Position numbers and translations under genes: made by a program. Of a DNA stretch of 64,000 bases, positions 32,944 through 43,431 are shown piece by piece; the stretch's first letter is position 1, and every line of letters begins with the position of its first letter. A model generated the notes under the pieces. The model was not told where the DNA came from. It was given only the letters and a program-made list of their open reading frames with translations, and made no database searches. The stretch spans positions 1 to 64,000 of the forward strand of contig LXFE01000167.1 in the NCBI GenBank assembly GCA_001929475.1. Direction: 5' to 3'. Source of the DNA: Neolecta irregularis DAH-3. Taxonomy: Eukaryota > Ascomycota > Neolectomycetes > Neolectales > Neolectaceae.

Positions 32944-35847
32944 TCATTTGGCTGCCTCTGTTGAATCGTTGTTTCTTGTGTCAATAAAATCTCGTATACC
33001 AGGCTTTTTGATATTTATCCGGCCACCGAGTCGTCTCTTTCCAACTCTCCTTTCAAAATCAAGAATGCAAGAAATGACATCGGGGTATCTTACTTCGATG
33101 TGTCTCCTATTGGTTCGATTGAACATCCGGAATCCATAAATGGGAGCGCGAGTTTCTCCCCGTTTCCATCTTCGATACGCGGCTAATAGTTGTATCTTGG
33201 CCTCCGTGTTCAAGCGAGGAAAGGGCAAATTTGGCTTGCTCCATGTTGTTGTCGAAATATATCGGTTCAACTGACAATGGGCAAGCCAGAATGCCTTGAA
33301 AGCACTATGATCGTCCTGCGCCAGTGCGCTGATACTCAGATTTATTGCGAGATAATCCAATCTGCGATACGGTATACGAAAAGGAAACTTGGTACTACTT
33401 GGTGCTAGCCGCCCGGTAGATCTGCTTTTCAGGAAGACGTATAATGGATGCGATAAGGCATGTTTTTCTGCGCGGCAAATGTACGATGCAACAGCCGTTT
33501 CTTCGTTTTGGTATGGATAACGAATCAAAGATTTTACTCGTCGTCGAATATACAACCACATGAGATCGATAGCCGTTTCATCGCCCGCATCCACAAATCC
33601 TCGTAGTAACGCCGTCGCTGTTCGAAGTTGGACAGGAGGTTGGGCTCTTATCTGCGGGCTCCGATAAATGTTTGCCAACACTCTGCAAAACAAAATTCTT
33701 GAAGTCGATGTCCGTAAAACCGAAGAGTTTTTTGTTGAAGAAGGTATAAATGGAAAGGTGCTAAACGAAGAGTATGGATCTGTAAGGTCTAGTGTTCTTT
33801 CCCCTCTTCGTATTGAAATAAAAATTTCATGAATCCATTTAGGGAAGTTCACAGAGGTGAGATTAGGACGCATGAGTTGCCCTTGGGCAAGAGCAAAGAT
33901 CGCCAAAGCCATTACCGTAGGCGGTGTATTAGTCGCAGTCATTTTCAAATAGAGTGATCGAACTTTCTCAGGTTGACCAGCTCGAAGATAGGCTCCCATC
34001 ATGATTGCGTACATATTTCCATCTGGAAGTACAACGGATGTTTCGACAGATAAACCATCAAATAGCTCTTGAGCAGTTTCCAGTTCGTTGTTGTTACACA
34101 TGACTTCAAATAAAATTCCATAAGATTGAGCATCAGCCAAATAACCCTCCTTGACCATTTTTTCCATGTTACTGCGAAACTTTTCAACATCTTTGAGAGC
34201 GCAATCCGAACGCAATTTTATGAGCCACGTAGTTTTATCCGGTTCAACACCAAACAATTTACGAAAGTCGCCAAATAAGTCAGTGGTTTCTTTGTGCCAG
34301 CCACAATTGACATGACATTTGAGGTAACTATTGGCTGCATCGATAGAAAGGGGTAGATTGTGTGCATTAGCAATACGAAAAGCGTATTGGGCACTTTTCA
34401 AATGTCCTCTTGCGGCCGCCATCGACATTACTTTTTCAATTATTTCCATGGTAACAGGAACTTTGGTGGAAATGAGATTAGCCACTGTTCGTACGGCCGT
34501 ATCGATATCAAGCGTGGGTTCATAAATCCGGTCAAGGAGGTACTGAACGACGACCGTGGGGTCTAGGTTGTCGCTAATTATGCGGCGGATTACAGGCGTA
34601 GAATTTGCATAGAAATCATGGGCATACATGAGAGCAGCGAATGTTTCTGCATTAGGTTGGAGCGATTTAAATATTAATTCTTCGAAAACGGTGTTTACTG
34701 CATCGACTTCGCCTCGTCGTGAGTGGTATGCCATTGCCAGATTGAAAAACGGTACCGAAATGAAGTCTTTTACTTTTAGGAAATCATTAAATATATCTTT
34801 TACGAGGACTGGGTTATCTCGAAACATTGCGCAAGGGAGCATGGCGGTTAAAATATCAATGGGTCGAGAAACATGAGCACGTTTTCGAATACCTTGGTAA
34901 ATCTCTATACAGCGATCATGTAAAAGTCCAGCATCTAGCAACCTTGTTAAAATTTTAGTAGTGACTTTTATCTTGAGATTCCATTTGATAGATTCGCAAT
35001 AGTCGTGAATGCCAAGTAGGCTAAGTGGATCATGATTACAATCCTCTGCCAAGAATGAGATAAATGTTTCAAGCCAGAAACGACGAGCATCCGATGATGT
35101 CTGTGGATTTGCGGGTCCTCCAAGAGCAAAAGATTGTCGAAGAAAAGCAATCGGATCTTCAACGTTTTTAAAGATCAAATCGAGGTACATGTACCCGTCA
35201 TCCTTGAATTTTCTAGTCACACGGGTAACTAGAAAGCGAGCTGCTGTCTTTTCCCATAGGTGAATCGCTTCGATCAAGCGATTATTTTCGACTAGCCATC
35301 GAATCATGCTCTGAATTACACCATACTGGAGATCATCTAACTGGCGATTTTGTAAGAATTCATCTGTCAGTTTCAAAGCAATTGATCCCTGACCGATATT
35401 TTTAAGTGAAGTAATACGATATGTATCTTCAAGGGGAGTTCTATTCTGTGGATCAATTCGTTCAACCATAAAGATGATTCGTTGATAATCACGTTCTCGA
35501 CCTTCCTGGCGTAATAGTTCCAAGTATTGATGTCGAAGATCTGCAGGTATTGCATTGCCATCAGTTATTTTCGCAAAGATATTCCATCCATCGTATATTG
35601 GATTCCGAGATGTTTGTTGGAGAATTTCCGCCAATTCAGAGATATATTTTGCGTCGATCTTGGATGAAGTTATTGCGACGTTTGACGCGGTGATATTACT
35701 CCTTTGAGTAATAGTATCTTGTGATGGTGCACAGTCGGAAGTAAAACTCTTGCAATAAAAGGCTGCATGTGAAAAGTCCAAGGATACGGGATTCAGAGAG
35801 GTTGCGAGAACCAGCTTGATTTGAAGTTTTCGGGTATGTCGGAGCAT
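32944..35847 (-). CDS. Large mitochondrial pentatricopeptide-repeat (PPR) protein
   Basis: A single uninterrupted 967-codon reading frame, notable in a window where nearly every other gene is split. The N-terminus MLRHTRKLQIKLVLATSLNP is basic and fits a mitochondrial presequence. The middle carries degenerate PPR/TPR helix pairs such as PFFNLAMAYHSRRGEVDAVN, SYGILFEVMCNNNELETAQE and MYAIMMGAYLRAGQPEKVR. A C-terminal basic domain follows (YRRWKRGETRAPIYGFRMF). Such proteins bind organellar RNA and act in mitochondrial RNA stability or translation. The target is unknown. The stop is 40 bp from the stop of the convergent CPSF-A gene. Confidence 0.85.
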   Translation of the reverse strand: MLRHTRKLQIKLVLATSLNPVSLDFSHAAFYCKSFTSDCAPSQDTITQRSNITASNVAITSSKIDAKYISELAEILQQTSRNPIYDGWNIFAKITDGNAIPADLRHQYLELLRQEGRERDYQRIIFMVERIDPQNRTPLEDTYRITSLKNIGQGSIALKLTDEFLQNRQLDDLQYGVIQSMIRWLVENNRLIEAIHLWEKTAARFLVTRVTRKFKDDGYMYLDLIFKNVEDPIAFLRQSFALGGPANPQTSSDARRFWLETFISFLAEDCNHDPLSLLGIHDYCESIKWNLKIKVTTKILTRLLDAGLLHDRCIEIYQGIRKRAHVSRPIDILTAMLPCAMFRDNPVLVKDIFNDFLKVKDFISVPFFNLAMAYHSRRGEVDAVNTVFEELIFKSLQPNAETFAALMYAHDFYANSTPVIRRIISDNLDPTVVVQYLLDRIYEPTLDIDTAVRTVANLISTKVPVTMEIIEKVMSMAAARGHLKSAQYAFRIANAHNLPLSIDAANSYLKCHVNCGWHKETTDLFGDFRKLFGVEPDKTTWLIKLRSDCALKDVEKFRSNMEKMVKEGYLADAQSYGILFEVMCNNNELETAQELFDGLSVETSVVLPDGNMYAIMMGAYLRAGQPEKVRSLYLKMTATNTPPTVMALAIFALAQGQLMRPNLTSVNFPKWIHEIFISIRRGERTLDLTDPYSSFSTFPFIPSSTKNSSVLRTSTSRILFCRVLANIYRSPQIRAQPPVQLRTATALLRGFVDAGDETAIDLMWLYIRRRVKSLIRYPYQNEETAVASYICRAEKHALSHPLYVFLKSRSTGRLAPSSTKFPFRIPYRRLDYLAINLSISALAQDDHSAFKAFWLAHCQLNRYISTTTWSKPNLPFPRLNTEAKIQLLAAYRRWKRGETRAPIYGFRMFNRTNRRHIEVRYPDVISCILDFERRVGKRRLGGRINIKKPGIRDFIDTRNNDSTEAAK

Positions 35848-36022
35848 CCGCGGTCTAGATAAACTGAAAATCTTTGATTTATGTTGCTAGAACAGCGATT
35901 AGCACAGATTCAAAAAGTAAAATTTACTGCATAGCACAACCAGCGTGAAAAAAAGGGTTCACAGTGAGCGCCAAGAGGACAACAGACGAGTCAATTCTTT
36001 TCTAGACATTTTTTTTTAATGT

Positions 36023-36028
36023 CACGTG
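36023..36028. promoter_or_regulatory. CACGTG palindrome upstream of WDR59/Sea3
   Basis: A CACGTG E-box lies in the 185-bp divergent promoter between the large PPR gene and the WDR59 gene, only a few bases before the proposed ATG at 36033. In fungi this sequence is bound by Cbf1-type bHLH factors. Its closeness to the ATG could mean that the real start is the later in-frame Met (MTASMTSS). Confidence 0.4.
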
Positions 36029-36032
36029 GTAA

Positions 36033-39000
36033 ATGTCTTCCAATTCGTACTCGGATGAATATCGTCCTAAACAACCCGGACTCTCAAATTCTAAAATGAC
36101 CGCTTCAATGACATCTAGCATTTCCGACACAACTACATTTGGCCGTGACTTGACGATCGATCTGCGCGATGAACCAGTGGGATCCATGTCTATTTCTCCC
36201 AGTGGACGGGACGTGGTCCTTGCTTCGTATTTATCCTTGTTCAAGGTTTAAACTCTAATAAAGTAGGCGCAAAGGGTTGTATATAATCGATCTCGACAAT
36301 CCGTATGATCCACCGCGATTTCTGCGTCATCATACAACATGGGAAGTCGCCGATGTTCAATGGTCACCACATGCAAGTCGTCCCGAATACGTCGTCTCGA
36401 CATCCAATCAAAAAGCATGTGTATGGAATTTGTCTCGTCCATCAAGTAGAGCGATTGAACATGTTCTTCACGGTCACACGAGAGCAATCACAGATATCAA
36501 TTGGAGTGCATTTCATCCAGAGATGCTGGCTACCTGTGCCGTCGACAGTTTTATTAATTGTTGGGATTTACGAATACCTAGGGTTCCTGTACAGCAGTTT
36601 AGTGGACGGAGAGCAGCGGGCACACAGGTTAAATGGAATAGAGCCAATGTGCATGTTTTGGCGAGCAGTCATGATAACATTTTGCATATTTGGGATGATA
36701 GGGTACCTAATCTCTATTTAAACACAGCTTGATGAGAAGAAAGGTGCTCAACCAGTAAAATCGATCATTGCGCATGACGCTCGTATTTATGGAATCGATT
36801 GGAATAGAACGCGGGAGACGGGTATAGTTACTTGTTCATCGGACAAGTGTATTAAATTCTGGGATTATGGACAAAAAGAAGATGGCCCCGAGAGGATTAT
36901 TCGTACTGAATTTCCGCTTTTGCGAGCTCGTCATGTACCGTTTGGATGGGGAGTGATGGTGATGCCGCAGCGGGGAAGTCGAGATTTGTATATGTGGGAT
37001 AGAAGAGCTAGTGGAGACATCACCGGCGACCCTGTCGCAAAATTCTCTGGTCACAACGATGGAGTTCGAGAGGTGTGTTCTATAACTATTTTGCTAAGCC
37101 TAGTTTTTGTGGAGAATTCGAGGGGGAGAGCAAGTTGATCGGGATACACGAGAATTTCAACTAGTGTCTTGGGGGAAAGACCAGATGCTACGAATTAGAC
37201 CACTGGACAAGTCTATTCTTGCCGTTGGTAAAAATTCGATATGATTGTTTAAAATGTAGGCCATTGGACACAAGGAAAATGAACCTCCTCGGTTTCGGAA
37301 TACTCGTCTAGGGGCAGTTTACCAGTCATTCAAGATTGAACCACCTGATGAACAAGTCCGAACGACTCCGGTCGTCTTACCAAAGCGAGGCCGATTGTTT
37401 AAAAATAATACAGGGGCAAGTGTATCTATGACTAAATCTCGAGGTCAAACTCAAGAAGTGAGTCCTTTACTCTGGATGCGTGGAGTTCGAATGGGAAAAG
37501 CAGAAGATTGGGAAGGTCCCGAGAACTTTGGAGAAGAAATCTCTTGGTTTGAAATGCGATTTCCTCAAGTTAAGTTTGAAAAGGTAAAAGCTCTTCATAT
37601 CTTTTCTGACCAGAGATCAACGTTGCTGGTCGGACTTGTAGGATTGTGTTGCAAGGACCAGTGGGAGTTTGTTCTAAAGTTGTTTGTCTCCGGTTAAATG
37701 TTCAAGTACCGCCTGAATATCCCAAAGCGATGCCACGATTTGAAATCGAGCCGAGCGATGAATTAACAAAGGAGATGCATATCGAATTGATCAACAAGCT
37801 GTACAAAACGGCGGCAGGGAGCATTGAACAGGGTCGTCCATGCATCGAAGCGTGTGTCAAGAGTTTATTGGGGGAGAAAGCAGATGCAATTGAGAGCGAG
37901 GAAGAGGAATCCAGTAGTGATGAGAGTGCCGGTGATGTTCTTCCCGAAGCAAAAGTAGTCGTGCAAAGTTTTCCTCTTCCCAAGAAATGTGCCGCCATTT
38001 TTTGCGGGAATGGTACTAGTTACAAGTATAAAGCTAACTTTAGGAAAACTAGTTTGTTTTTTCCCGAAAAAGGAGACGGAGACATCGACAGGTCATCGTA
38101 CGAAACGGTCGGTGCTTACGCAACAGCGACAATTGGCGAGTTCTGATTTCATAAGCGAGTCTGCGACGTTTTCAGAAGAGGAGACGGACAGTGAAGGGGA
38201 TTTAGCCAAGGCGGGCACACTTACGATCCACGACCTTCCGCAGCCGCGAAAGCTGCCTACGTCTATTGAGGAGATTTCGTGGCTGCGTCGACGACCTGAA
38301 AAAACGATGGTTTCTATTTATGACTCTGGGGTTTATTTGCAAGAAAAGGAGTACCTGTCGCGGGAGTATATAATAGATGGACCAGCAGTGGACGTGTGCC
38401 GGCACAATGCTGGGATAGCGCAAAAGTATGGCCATTATGATATTGAGCAAGTTTGGAATTTGAGCGAGATGATTTTGAGGAAAAGGTTGCCTGGGGAGAT
38501 AGAACTGGGGATGGGGATAGCGGAGGAGGGTGGTGCTGTGCAATGGGGCAGCCATCCTCTTGGATGCGAGGTTGTGCAACAAATGTAGACTTTGTGTGAA
38601 CGATGCTGATTGCAGGTTTTCCTACTTTGAACGACTGGGGAATGTGCAGATGCTCGCCATGTTGTCGTGCGTGCTTATTCCAGGCAAGGGGCGGGATTCA
38701 GGGCGGGTTGCTGATCGGTACACGTTCCGATTCAGCTCGCCGAGCGCGGCACTTGTAGGGAATGAGCAGGAGGAAACCGAACCACCCAGCTCCGAGCGAC
38801 AGCGGCGGTCTGGGACGGGGAGCGTGCACATTTCGCGGACGAGCAGCCGGCACACGTCACCGACGACGCCGAAGCGGTCAAGTCCGTGGACGACGTTTGG
38901 CAGCCGGTATGAGGAGGCTGGGGTGACGATAAACATTGGGATGGAGAATGTAGAATGGTTTGAGCCGGGCGGGGAGACTGGGATGGAGAATGCAGAATGG

Positions 39001-39397
39001 TTGGAGCCGAGCGGGGAGGTTGGGAGCAAGTACCGGCGGTTCCGGGCAGAGTACAGCGAGATGCTGTACCGGTGGGGGCAGTACAGCCGGCGGGCGGAGA
39101 TGCTCAAGATTGACGGGGGAGACGACGAGGAGCGTGGGTTTGGGCGGCTCAAGGGGCGGCGGAATAGCCGGGAGGGTTTGGAGATAGTGCGGGCGAGCGG
39201 GGCGGGGCGGTGTGTGGTGTGCCTGCTGCGAATCCAGGGTGGGTTGTTATATACAATCATTGATAGGCTGACGGGCAGGGCTGGGCACAGTGTGTGTGTG
39301 GTGCGGGCACGGGCGGCATGTGGGGTGTGCGGAGGGCGAGTGGGCGATGGCCGAGTGCGCGCTGGGGTGCGGGTGCCGGTGTGAGGGGTTGGGGTAG
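36033..39397 (+). CDS. SEA3: GATOR2/SEA complex subunit WDR59 (Sea3/Mtc5)
   Basis: Vacuole-associated SEA complex subunit that regulates TORC1 in response to amino acids. WD40 propeller: GSMSISPSGRDVVLASRRKG, YVVSTSNQKACVWNL, HGHTRAITDINWSAFHPEML, INCWDLRIP, HDNILHIWDDR. Then an RWD domain (EDWEGPENFGEEISWFEMRF, then VQVPPEYPKAMPRFEIEPSD) and the C-terminal block YFERLGNVQMLAMLSCVL. A zinc-ribbon/RING end reads CVVCLLRIQG, then VCVWCGHGRHVGC and CALGCGCRC. The last part appears only after removing a 40-nt intron at about 39,239-39,278, which sets the stop at 39395-39397. The last 800 bases are visibly GC-rich and G-skewed compared with the rest of the gene. They contain a 42-bp in-frame tandem duplication. 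Confidence 0.92.
38938..39021 (+). repeat. 42-bp in-frame tandem duplication in WDR59/Sea3
   Basis: GMENVEWFEPGGET is followed directly by GMENAEWLEPSGEV. These are two copies of a 14-residue unit with few differences, in the linker before the zinc domain. Confidence 0.85.
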
Positions 39398-39508
39398 GGG
39401 TTAGACAAAGAGGGTTAGTGTAGGGTTAGGCGAAGAGGGTTAGTGTAGGGTTAGGCAAAGAGGGCTATGTATGGTTAGTATGGGGTTAGACAAAGAGGGC
39501 TAGCGTTA
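39398..39508. repeat. 25-bp telomere-like minisatellite
   Basis: Three adjacent 25-bp units start at 39398, 39423 and 39448, and a fourth starts at about 39483 after a 10-bp spacer. Each unit has the form GGGTTAG-(A/G)C(A/G)AAG-AGGG(T/C)TAG followed by a short tail, so each holds two telomere-type AGGGTTAG boxes. The array starts within a base of the WDR59 stop codon and ends about 57 bp before the bZIP ATG. It occupies most of the bZIP promoter. It may bind a Tbf1/Myb-telobox protein or be a fossil of telomeric repair. Confidence 0.85.
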
Positions 39509-39516
39509 GATTTGCG

Positions 39517-39522
39517 CACGTG
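39517..39522. promoter_or_regulatory. CACGTG palindrome upstream of the CYS-3-like bZIP
   Basis: CACGTG lies 43 bp upstream of the bZIP start codon and just after the minisatellite. In ascomycetes Cbf1-type bHLH factors bind this site and act with sulfur-pathway bZIPs. Co-regulation here is an inference. Confidence 0.4.
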
Positions 39523-39564
39523 GCCTGCCTCGCTTGCAGTTCTCCCCAATACCAAACACTCCCC

Positions 39565-39963
39565 ATGGACATCCACGACTTTATCGGCAGCCTCAACCAG
39601 CTCCCACCCCTCACAGACTCCGCTCTTCCCCCGCTAAACAGCTCGGACATCGACAACCCTTCCCTCGACTTTTGGGCAAATACAGACTTTGCCCTCCCCG
39701 CCCTCGACTCCCCCCCTTTTCTTCCCCCGGAAAAGAAGAAACAGTCCCCCTCCTCAAGAACCCCCGCAGAGGAAGACCGCCGCAAGCGCAACACTGCTGC
39801 CTCCGCCCGCTTCAGAGTGAAAAAGAAACAGCGAGAGGCCCATCTAGAGTCCGCCGCAAAGGAAATGACTGACCGCATCGCCCTCCTCGAGTCCCGCGTC
39901 AAAGAGCTCGAGCTCGAAAACAAGTGGCTCAAAGATCTCTTGATCCAAAAAGATCAGAAATAG
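39565..39963 (+). CDS. CYS-3/MetR-type bZIP transcription factor
   Basis: A 132-codon intronless gene. The basic region EEDRRKRNTAASARFRVKKK and the flanking QREAHLE...AKEMTDRIALLE are close to those of the CYS-3/MetR sulfur regulators. A leucine zipper follows (LLESRVKELELENKWLKDLL), ending LIQKDQK. These factors activate genes for sulfate and methionine-sulfur acquisition and bind as dimers. The N-terminus is a short acidic, Pro/Leu-rich stretch (MDIHDFIGSL) that could be an activation domain. The protein is clearly shorter than typical CYS-3 proteins. The start at 39565 has a CCCCATGG context, while the frame upstream has no ATG. The gene is C-rich and unlike its neighbours in base composition. 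Confidence 0.85.
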   Translation: MDIHDFIGSLNQLPPLTDSALPPLNSSDIDNPSLDFWANTDFALPALDSPPFLPPEKKKQSPSSRTPAEEDRRKRNTAASARFRVKKKQREAHLESAAKEMTDRIALLESRVKELELENKWLKDLLIQKDQK

Positions 39964-39995
39964 TCTTTTGTTTGTATATTTATGTGTAATTATAG

Positions 39996-41762
39996 TCAGT
40001 GTCTTCCCCAAAGCGACCCAAACAGCCCTCTTTCCCTCTCCGTGTCCCCTTTATCTCCCTCATACTGGATAAAATTCAACGCAATGTCCAAAAATATAGG
40101 CTTCATCGGAATAGGCTCAATCTTGGGTTCAAGCAAAACAAGTCGACTCTCGTTGATATCCTTGGGATACACCCCGAGGCGATCGTAAAGCGGTGCCTGC
40201 TCGTTACTTTGCCTTGTCCAATGGTGCCTCACCTCAACTTCCCCTCCAGAACTCTCCTCCAACACAAGCAAAGCTCGCATTCGTGCTGCTTCTCCACAAA
40301 TCTTTGTTTCTGCCCCTTCCATATCGGTATTGTGCTTCAATATCGGATCCGTGCTTCCCATAAAAGCTGAATACCTCTCTTTTGCTTGACAAAGATATTG
40401 TTTCGCCCTCTCAAAAAGGGCTAGCGCTTCACGTCGTGTCGCAGGTGCATCATACGATCGCGCAATGGCAGCACATCTTTTCTCAGCCCCGCCAAAAAAG
40501 CACATACCGTAAATGCTTGTAAAACATCGTTTTTCCTTCAAGCACTCCCGCTAACGAAAAATCACCAGCTACACCAGGGAGTAAATCACACTGTTCAATA
40601 CTCGAGATGATCGTTTCATATAACTTGACAACCTTCCTCTGCGTCCTCTGCGTCCTCCGAGTCGGGGATGTTAACAAATCCTCCACTAGAAGCAAATCTC
40701 GTTCAATTCGCTTCGAAATCCCATAATAGCTTGTATATGTAAGCGCAATTTGTAGTCGCTGTATCTTTTCTTCGTTTTGAAGAGATCTCTAGACTCTTAG
40801 CGGATTCATGTTTATACGCACCTCTTCCTCTTCAACTGCCCGTTGCACAGCATCTTGGGCTTCCGACAATGCTAAAAGCAGCCCGTCAAACGCTTGCGCT
40901 CTCGCCTTGGGACCCAAAGGTTCCATACATTCCACCTCGTATTGCGCCTTTTGCACTCTTGCAAGCGTCATTCCCACATCAGCATTATCCACTTGAACAG
41001 TCTTTCCCCTCCACGTAATCTCTGACACACTCGCAATCATCTCGCTCTCATCTAGAGGCTCAAGCACCCGTGGATCAAGCCTATCAATTCGACAAACAAC
41101 ATCTTTATCCTCGATTCCAAAATGCTCGGCTATTCCACTAATATCCCGCGAAGGAAGACCAAGTACATACGCACAATACCGAATATTGGGTTCCAACATT
41201 GATATCATACTCTTTACATTCTCACAAGACTCCAATTTATCGAGCGCAACTAGAATATTCCGACAATTACTAAACTCGCGCAACGAATCTTCTAGAGATC
41301 CCTTGACCGATTTATGCTGTGCGGAAAAATCGAGTAGGTAAGCCGATACTTGAATCACCGAAATATCATCTGAAAAACATTGTTCAACTAGTTCTTTTAA
41401 ATGTTTTGCGTGATATACTGCTTTTTGTAATTTTCGCACTACTCGCGATGGACGTTCCACAACGGGTTTTAAATCCATTGCGTAAGCCCAGCACCTCTCT
41501 GCGTCCAACAAGACAATCTCCAAGAACCTAGATCGCTTGGTGGAATGTTTAATGAGCGAGTATACCGTTTATCTTGGATAACTTTGTCAGCTGTAATTAA
41601 AAGTCTTTTTGCATCACGGCTTTTGACTTGAAGTGATTTCCTCAATGCTGCCCCTTTTCGGCCGCAGTAATGTCTGTATTTACGATAATCTTGTAATTGT
41701 AATCCATATGAATTCCTCGCTTCCGAGGTCAAGGACAGAACGTGAAAAAATGGCGGGGGCAT
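39996..41762 (-). CDS. SRP68: Signal recognition particle subunit SRP68
   Basis: RNA-binding SRP subunit, partner of SRP72, in cotranslational targeting to the ER. The N-terminus [20 protein letters not shown] then QDYRKYRHYCGRKGAALRKS is the SRP68 RNA-binding start. A 37-nt intron joins QDKR to FLEIVLLDAERCWAYAMDLK. Later exons give RYCAYVLGLPSRDISGIAEH, AKQYLCQAKERYSAFM, LYDRLGVYPKDINES, and the conserved end PIFLDIALNFIQYEGD. The in-frame triplet a few codons upstream of the ATG is a stop (TAG), so the start at 41762 is firm unless an upstream intron exists. That ATG overlaps the possible ALG10 ATG on the other strand. Confidence 0.93.
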
Positions 41763-43385
41763 GGAGGAAGGTTTCTACGATACGGTTTTCCGTTTCCTCT
41801 CCACTCTTATGGATTTATTCTTCGTGTTTTTACAACTCTTGCATGGATTGGCATTTAGTTTTATCAATTGGAAAATCCCAACTGCGTACATGGTAACCAT
41901 TCAAATTGTAATTTTCTAATCCAGGACGAAATATTTCATGTCCCTCAAGCACAGAGATTCTGCCTCGCGGATTATTCATACGATAGAAAACTCACAACCC
42001 CACCGGGACTGTAAACTCCCCCTAAATATTTCAAGTTTAATATAATAGTTATCTTATTTCTCTCATTCTTGCCCGTATTTCAAATTCGTTATTTATACCG
42101 TTCGATCTCTGTGGAATCATTTGGCTACGTTTATTAAATTATATCATCGCATTCATAGCCTTTCCAATTCTTTTGAAAAAGATATATCGACAAATTCATC
42201 CCGATCAACCAAATCCAGTGATCAAACGATCAGCATACCTTGCGCTCTTCCCTCTAAACGCATTTTTTGGGTTCCTTTATTATACAGATGTTGGATCGAC
42301 TTTTTTGGTTATTTGGGCTTATTACCTCGGACTTAAAAAGAGGTATTGGCGGAGTATTTGTGTTTTTTCCTTTCTACGGGTAGAATTGATTTACCAGGTT
42401 GGGTTTATTAGTCTCTTGTTTCGACAGACGAATATAGCGTGGATTGCATTTATTGCCTTTATTCAGATTCTTCAGCGTGTATATAAAGAGACTTTATTTG
42501 CACGACATCCTCATCCAGGTATCCTTTTTTTTTAGGAAAAACAAAGGTTGACTAAACAGGACAGTGGATATCATCCTGGTTTCATCTCATTGTTGATATT
42601 CTGCGAAATTTAAATCAGTTAGTGGGGATCATCGCCCCGAACGCGGTCCTCGTGTCGGGGTTTGCATATTTCGTCTATATGAACAAGGGAATTGTGTTGG
42701 GTATACTTGTTCTCTTGAATTTTATCATACAAACCTCAAAGGCGACAAGGAAAATCATATTCCAGGCATCCATTTTCCTCAACTATTCTACCTATCGACA
42801 TATGTCGCAGCGCTTTCAGTACCAATATTACTCACCATCAATCTTGTCCCTCGATTCATAACTCGGAATTTTGGAGGTGTCGGTCGTGTTTTGACTACTT
42901 TTGGGTTCCTACTGGTAATGCTAATCGTAGTACATTTCAATACGTAAACACCTATGTGTTTCGAGTGTTAATTGTATAGTCGCGAACATCCTTTTCTTCT
43001 CGCGGATAATCGTCATTACGTTTTTTATCTATGGGCAAGAACAATTCGTCGGCACCCGCTTATACGTTATCTCGCCGTTCCATTGTATTACGCTTGCATA
43101 TGGACTGTTCTCAGGCCTCTGGCACAATCTAGTTCACTGTTCTTTATGACGGCCTTCATAGGAGCGTGTTCGTTGGTGCTGATACCCAGTCCCTTGTTAG
43201 AATTCCGATACTTTACGATCCCATATTATATTTGGAGACTCCATATTACCCCGCCTGAAAGATGGAGAATCCATTTAGAGGTTTCCTTTCATGTTTTGAT
43301 TAATTTGGCCACGGTATTGCTTTTCATCTATCGGCCTTTTGAATGGGCCCATGAACCTGGAATTCTACAAAGATTCATGTGGTGA
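41761..43385 (+). CDS. ALG10: Dol-P-Glc: Glc2Man9GlcNAc2-PP-Dol alpha-1,2-glucosyltransferase
   Basis: ER membrane enzyme adding the last glucose to the lipid-linked N-glycan precursor. After a 32-nt intron (41893-41924) the catalytic first loop reads [20 protein letters not shown] and TTPPGLY, the family signature. Multiple membrane helices follow. The C-terminus ends PGILQRFMW, matching the conserved RFMW end. The first Met (41761) gives 16 extra residues before [18 protein letters not shown]. The second Met (41809) is an equally plausible start because it begins the first helix. At least five short introns are required. Confidence 0.93.
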
Positions 43386-43431
43386 TGCGTTTTAAAATGA
43401 TGACCCAGGCAAATTCCCAGGGTGCTAATAA

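Noticed and set aside
38622-39260. 212-codon minus-strand open frame
   Set aside because: It is an antisense shadow of the GC-rich end of WDR59, where few stop codons occur by composition. The plus strand encodes conserved WDR59 segments.
25524-39397. TMEM184-like, AP-3 sigma and WDR59 as a vacuole/TORC1 gene cluster
   Set aside because: All three can act at the vacuole, but they are separated by unrelated genes and share no promoter. Coincidence is the simpler reading.
39520-39564. N-terminal extension of the bZIP protein
   Set aside because: It would begin at a non-ATG codon inside the CACGTG site. The ATG at 39565 has a good context.
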